The position numbers and the translations under genes are program-made. Shown one piece after another: positions 41,201-42,117 of a stretch of DNA of 42,117 nucleotides. This stretch comes from Bacillota bacterium (GTDB taxonomy: Bacteria; Bacillota_I; Bacilli_A; Acholeplasmatales; UBA5453). The stretch is from the NCBI GenBank assembly GCA_023436805.1, contig JAEZHT010000005.1, positions 1-42,117 on the forward strand, in the 5' to 3' direction. The notes below the pieces were generated by a model that saw only the letters and a program-made list of their open reading frames with translations, searched no databases and had not been told where the DNA came from. Position 1 is the first letter of the stretch. The number at the start of each line of letters is the position of its first letter.

Positions 41201-42117
41201 ACCCCAGCAATCGAACCAACATTGAATGTACGACCATAATTATCGCCTGTGAGTGTAAGATTCATTTGACTGTTCATCAAATTAATGTTACGAACAGTAC
41301 CCGTCAACACGCTGAATAAACCCATGTAATAGTTGTTGCCGATGATGACTGGTTTGTCTATCGTCATATTATAGATGTATTTATTTGTATTGGTACTTGA
41401 ACTTGAAAACTCACTGGTCCCACCGCTAAACGTGCCTTTGAACTCTTTAGTAGGCGTGACATAACCTTTCAGGTTTTTCATATCAATGTCATCGGTCAAA
41501 CGATAATTATGTGAGTCATAGGTTATCCCATTGTATGGAGTATTATAGTTGATGAGTTTATTGAATGCGATTAAATCCATTTCATTGGCAATTTCAAATG
41601 CCCCTGAAACATAAGTCAGTTTAAACAATATAGGGAACCCATCTTGAACATAGTAATTCCATTGACGCGTTTCACCATATAGTGATTGAAGGTTGGTATT
41701 ATTAATCGAAATTGGTGAACCAGAGGCGGTACCACTTCGAAATTGTGCTTGTGTGTAGTTTGAAAAACTTTGTGGCAATGTGGTAGAGTCGACATTTGGA
41801 ATGAGTAATTGATCGTAAGCGACACCTGTGATGGTACCGCTATTGGCATAAACAAATGGACGTACGTTGAATCTTGAACGTGAACCATCCGCCATGACTT
41901 TATCACCAATGAAGAATGAGTTGTAAATTTTACCTGTAGATGCATTGGTATGTGCAAAACCCGCTGCCGTAAAGGTGGTTCCTGCTTGGACGAATAAAAC
42001 ATTGAAACGAATCCCTGCGATCGATGCCCCTTGTGCATTGGTTTTCGTATCAATCACTGACACATTATAGATGGTTCCGTGGTTGGTACCAACGAACATC
42101 GCTGCTTTGGTCAAACC
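35293..42117 (-). CDS. Giant GLUG-repeat surface protein, C-terminal part (start outside window)
   Basis: The frame is open from the right edge to the stop at 35293 (about 2274 codons), so only the C-terminal part is seen. The first 1080 visible residues show GLUG-like beta repeats: IGGIVG, VGGIIGEV, GGIFGEV, GGVVAA, GGIFGRF, each near a GxIxN or NxGxI stretch. One module starts near residue 173 with FEIANEMDLIAFNKLIN and DDIDM; another ends before it with a DGFPILF pattern. From about 1290 on, the rest is beta-rich, Asn/Thr/Ser/Tyr-rich, and shows no known domain. There is almost no cysteine. The end has no LPxTG, no membrane segment and no charged tail, so anchoring may be N-terminal. An adhesin-like role is inferred. 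The TTG at 42114 is not the real start. Confidence 0.85.
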   Translation of the reverse strand, partial: GLTKAAMFVGTNHGTIYNVSVIDTKTNAQGASIAGIRFNVLFVQAGTTFTAAGFAHTNASTGKIYNSFFIGDKVMADGSRSRFNVRPFVYANSGTITGVAYDQLLIPNVDSTTLPQSFSNYTQAQFRSGTASGSPISINNTNLQSLYGETRQWNYYVQDGFPILFKLTYVSGAFEIANEMDLIAFNKLINYNTPYNGITYDSHNYRLTDDIDMKNLKGYVTPTKEFKGTFSGGTSEFSSSSTNTNKYIYNMTIDKPVIIGNNYYMGLFSVLTGTVRNINLMNSQMNLTLTGDNYGRTFNVGSIAGVSTGTIRNVVSDTDIQTGTDAIGRSYIGGIVGTATGSVTYVSNLGMIDGNAHNFNNLTINGLFSIGGIVGSTNGTTLILTNSINFGEIRGIGLSSGGLFNVAAGSSIQNRVGGIIGEVNNTATTNHSFYYVTNEGKIAANDFTGKSGGMVQNFIGGIFGEVTGLAFQITNPTNPITFRNGRWQNKGIIEANHINTFTTTNSAGIGVVSTTTTKAEFTYMTNSGGFNFPNLNYQNHNTYIFYSATILDNSTGGVKLSRAYNTANFTFGPSYFNNTSGITVTTIRIAPFFVSKNSLDKDLLFVENKGQILVGSISATTSNVAVELEVAGITLSNNVYYNNVINSGDIRLLRLNQSAEVWVSGISKRLSYNSTLNDEYTMKNTINKGTIITALISGNTAVSGSSSNGVYSSTITNRNVYVSGLVNINSGEMTNVFNSGTLSSTDIDGTGIQHITGSANVYAGGVATFNYNLIQDAANTGTLNYTSTTTAATSLVAGTTDLFGGMVYAFDGGLVLGGVVAAFGDNAASILSGHGQNTGMIAKLIDSSNNGDVYAKAPQFARAGGVLGIALGTEVTAGTDTATSSTGVIKKFATNTTGAGDPVANSILSNGLNFGNIYAFTNLRGAYTGIDQRLGIYSVAGGVIAYGLCKMTRMLNHGKISSNDVAGGIIGATYIFGRADGNGAMPVTNVDIDTAVHYGQVEAFIQTQYTNATFDGRNTTTLYYTGSNRTTFLFGSNTSISMGTKPGYGGIFGRFQRGSYGVMQSSSFKNVLNMDQNIDMVGRADQTSLGSFFFYRFGQKNVEETFYSARSNDTSPGVIVGFNETLRTYRVTTNNNSRFTIRREWIAAEQQYVYKVITIELRGSGTFTADTGRLIGEYLPVSNYSYQDLQYDRLITNLVQGSSTNWSYTSLTSLINISGNEAGVRYEYEDLGLTEAQVLAAFGSDTSVSTTRQITTTTPFNVTIRRTSTSNSSYNFPKVQDLTVGDSGYDPSKLYIFDPTFPLMNPSQSDFIYRVTKEVLADRFRLAADPLFKNGMYVLASSKGREAGAVLPANLSINNFYGLKEPDTPVYYNLDSISASNLNVPSVVDLPTDPLYLSYSSMFQVRKSDKSLVLPKQDQPTIGDLVLYDPTGQSPTLEGGIINNTAKTIVFNVSQSAFPSSTVTYEALQATLSENAVIAVSGITSGTHAGFKTAYNARTSNILGGAYKFTHTGTFNGSNQVIFTMTVYSEVAADDPNLVTTYKTDYTVTINRIAQNLNVTLNQIQMNSTNVTPLPSLVGSTYTVSPSFPLSPSGTITVRFIDNNTQLPLGHNLTIHRLTKDGDTVDPAYYQLVLTPKASNNIFGFAMTLSDELESGVYRIVFSYYNSSTQFNMDFTKQASSNRLITSVSYSTYSADASGGLIFTPTGTNFTTFIEFGEILEGVLLNTNRSMVVTPVSNGSSLNYVNTLDYVQLTLDGNTLMILRVSPFASITAATVRYEYGGDGRKSYIFNYTILNELSQSTVITHTVTERQLSNFIVYKDGNQQFAYPVQVTREALSTNIQIDFRLQDVALYDNITTVITDTNGVFTPTEDEIVFFIDDGYAMVITFELGVGDKTYAFTLNREGNVTYNLGSVVIRKNLGVSAYLNDIRFQINSDITLKYPIIYEINADGSTVTPINYDPRVFFEGIDYDGADTAGVQYFRINGEVSDIDLSNYYPDFTLPIGAVIQRQVGPNEWSNDLFGNFTSEVEDVNTVVRYRILSEQTNANNPGVLTDIADSTIVYYDLTVIDILYNLTLRFTLFYRFGNGTIVPAGDPTSPIKNSVILIIVKNYETDETFTPTISIDPVTGRIIYPFEGEIIDQTDGVRNQSTLFYYPLPSNITDYLYTFGKNKTGVYNFSIVSPKYTGTTTGNLVNGLRYDYNIYLRTGVTGVGTYPWNDDDYKLPEFDDSGEIIGKYYYVLGTNRQIIREFAIVIEESTLGSQWGLYDDYTSWDN

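Noticed and set aside
35293..42114. TTG 42114 as start of the giant gene
   Set aside because: It is only the first start-like codon inside the window. The frame is open to the edge, and the visible sequence begins in the middle of a GLUG-like module.
1..42117. UGA read as Trp, as in Mycoplasma
   Set aside because: Several conserved proteins end at TGA at the expected length (yqeH, alaS, trhP1, trhP2) and Trp positions use TGG.
35293..42117. Repeated ACCACC-type DNA as a CRISPR array or tandem repeat
   Set aside because: The short matches come from Gly-Gly codons of the GLUG-like turns; spacing varies and there is no fixed repeat-spacer unit.

Overview
The window looks like chromosomal DNA of a low-GC Bacillota lineage close to the acholeplasmas (Mollicutes-like). 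Signs are Bacillus-type gene order with many genes missing, small intergenic gaps, lipoproteins with simple lipoboxes, no cell-wall or sporulation operons in view, and strong AGGAGG-type ribosome sites. TGA is used as a real stop (for example at yqeH, alaS, trhP1 and trhP2) and TGG encodes Trp, so the code is standard, as in Acholeplasmatales and unlike Mycoplasma. The species cannot be named from the sequence alone.

Bases 1-5363 (minus strand) are a compressed version of the Bacillus yqe-com region: greA, yqeG, yqeH, yqeK, rsfS, yqeM, then a terminator, then comEA and the N-terminal part of comEC. Compared with Bacillus, aroE, yhbY, nadD, comER and comEB are absent. Bases 5423-12272 (minus) are a T-box-controlled alaS operon: alaS, ruvX, DUF1292, trmR, trhP1, trhP2 and a YgjP-like metallopeptidase. 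It joins alanyl-tRNA synthesis to the tRNA U34 hydroxylation/methylation pathway. Bases 12287-18053 (minus) are a tightly overlapping operon: rnr, smpB, patatin phospholipase, PAP2 phosphatase and a CotH-like lipoprotein.

Bases 18226-25775 hold a lone plus-strand lipoprotein, eno, an FMN-riboswitch ribU operon, two tandem DUF3137 membrane proteins, and gpmI. Bases 25812-29540 (plus) hold a cytosolic GH13 glycosidase with a catabolite-type operator upstream, and a lemA-TPM pair. Bases 29650-33410 (minus) hold pheA and a DNA damage set (ogt, alkA, Y-family polymerase, YolD). Bases 33461-35240 (minus) are a padR-DUF1700-DUF4097 operon whose promoter carries a palindrome. Bases 35293-42117 (minus) are the C-terminal 2274 codons of a giant GLUG-like surface protein whose start lies outside the window.

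No tRNA, rRNA, CRISPR array, insertion sequence or phage gene was recognised. The most notable items are the giant GLUG-like protein, the self-repeating SNG motif of the DUF4097 protein with its PadR-type palindromic promoter, the atypical GH13 enzyme, the mRNA-decay/lipid-hydrolase operon, and a recurring habit of placing stop codons inside intrinsic terminator hairpins.
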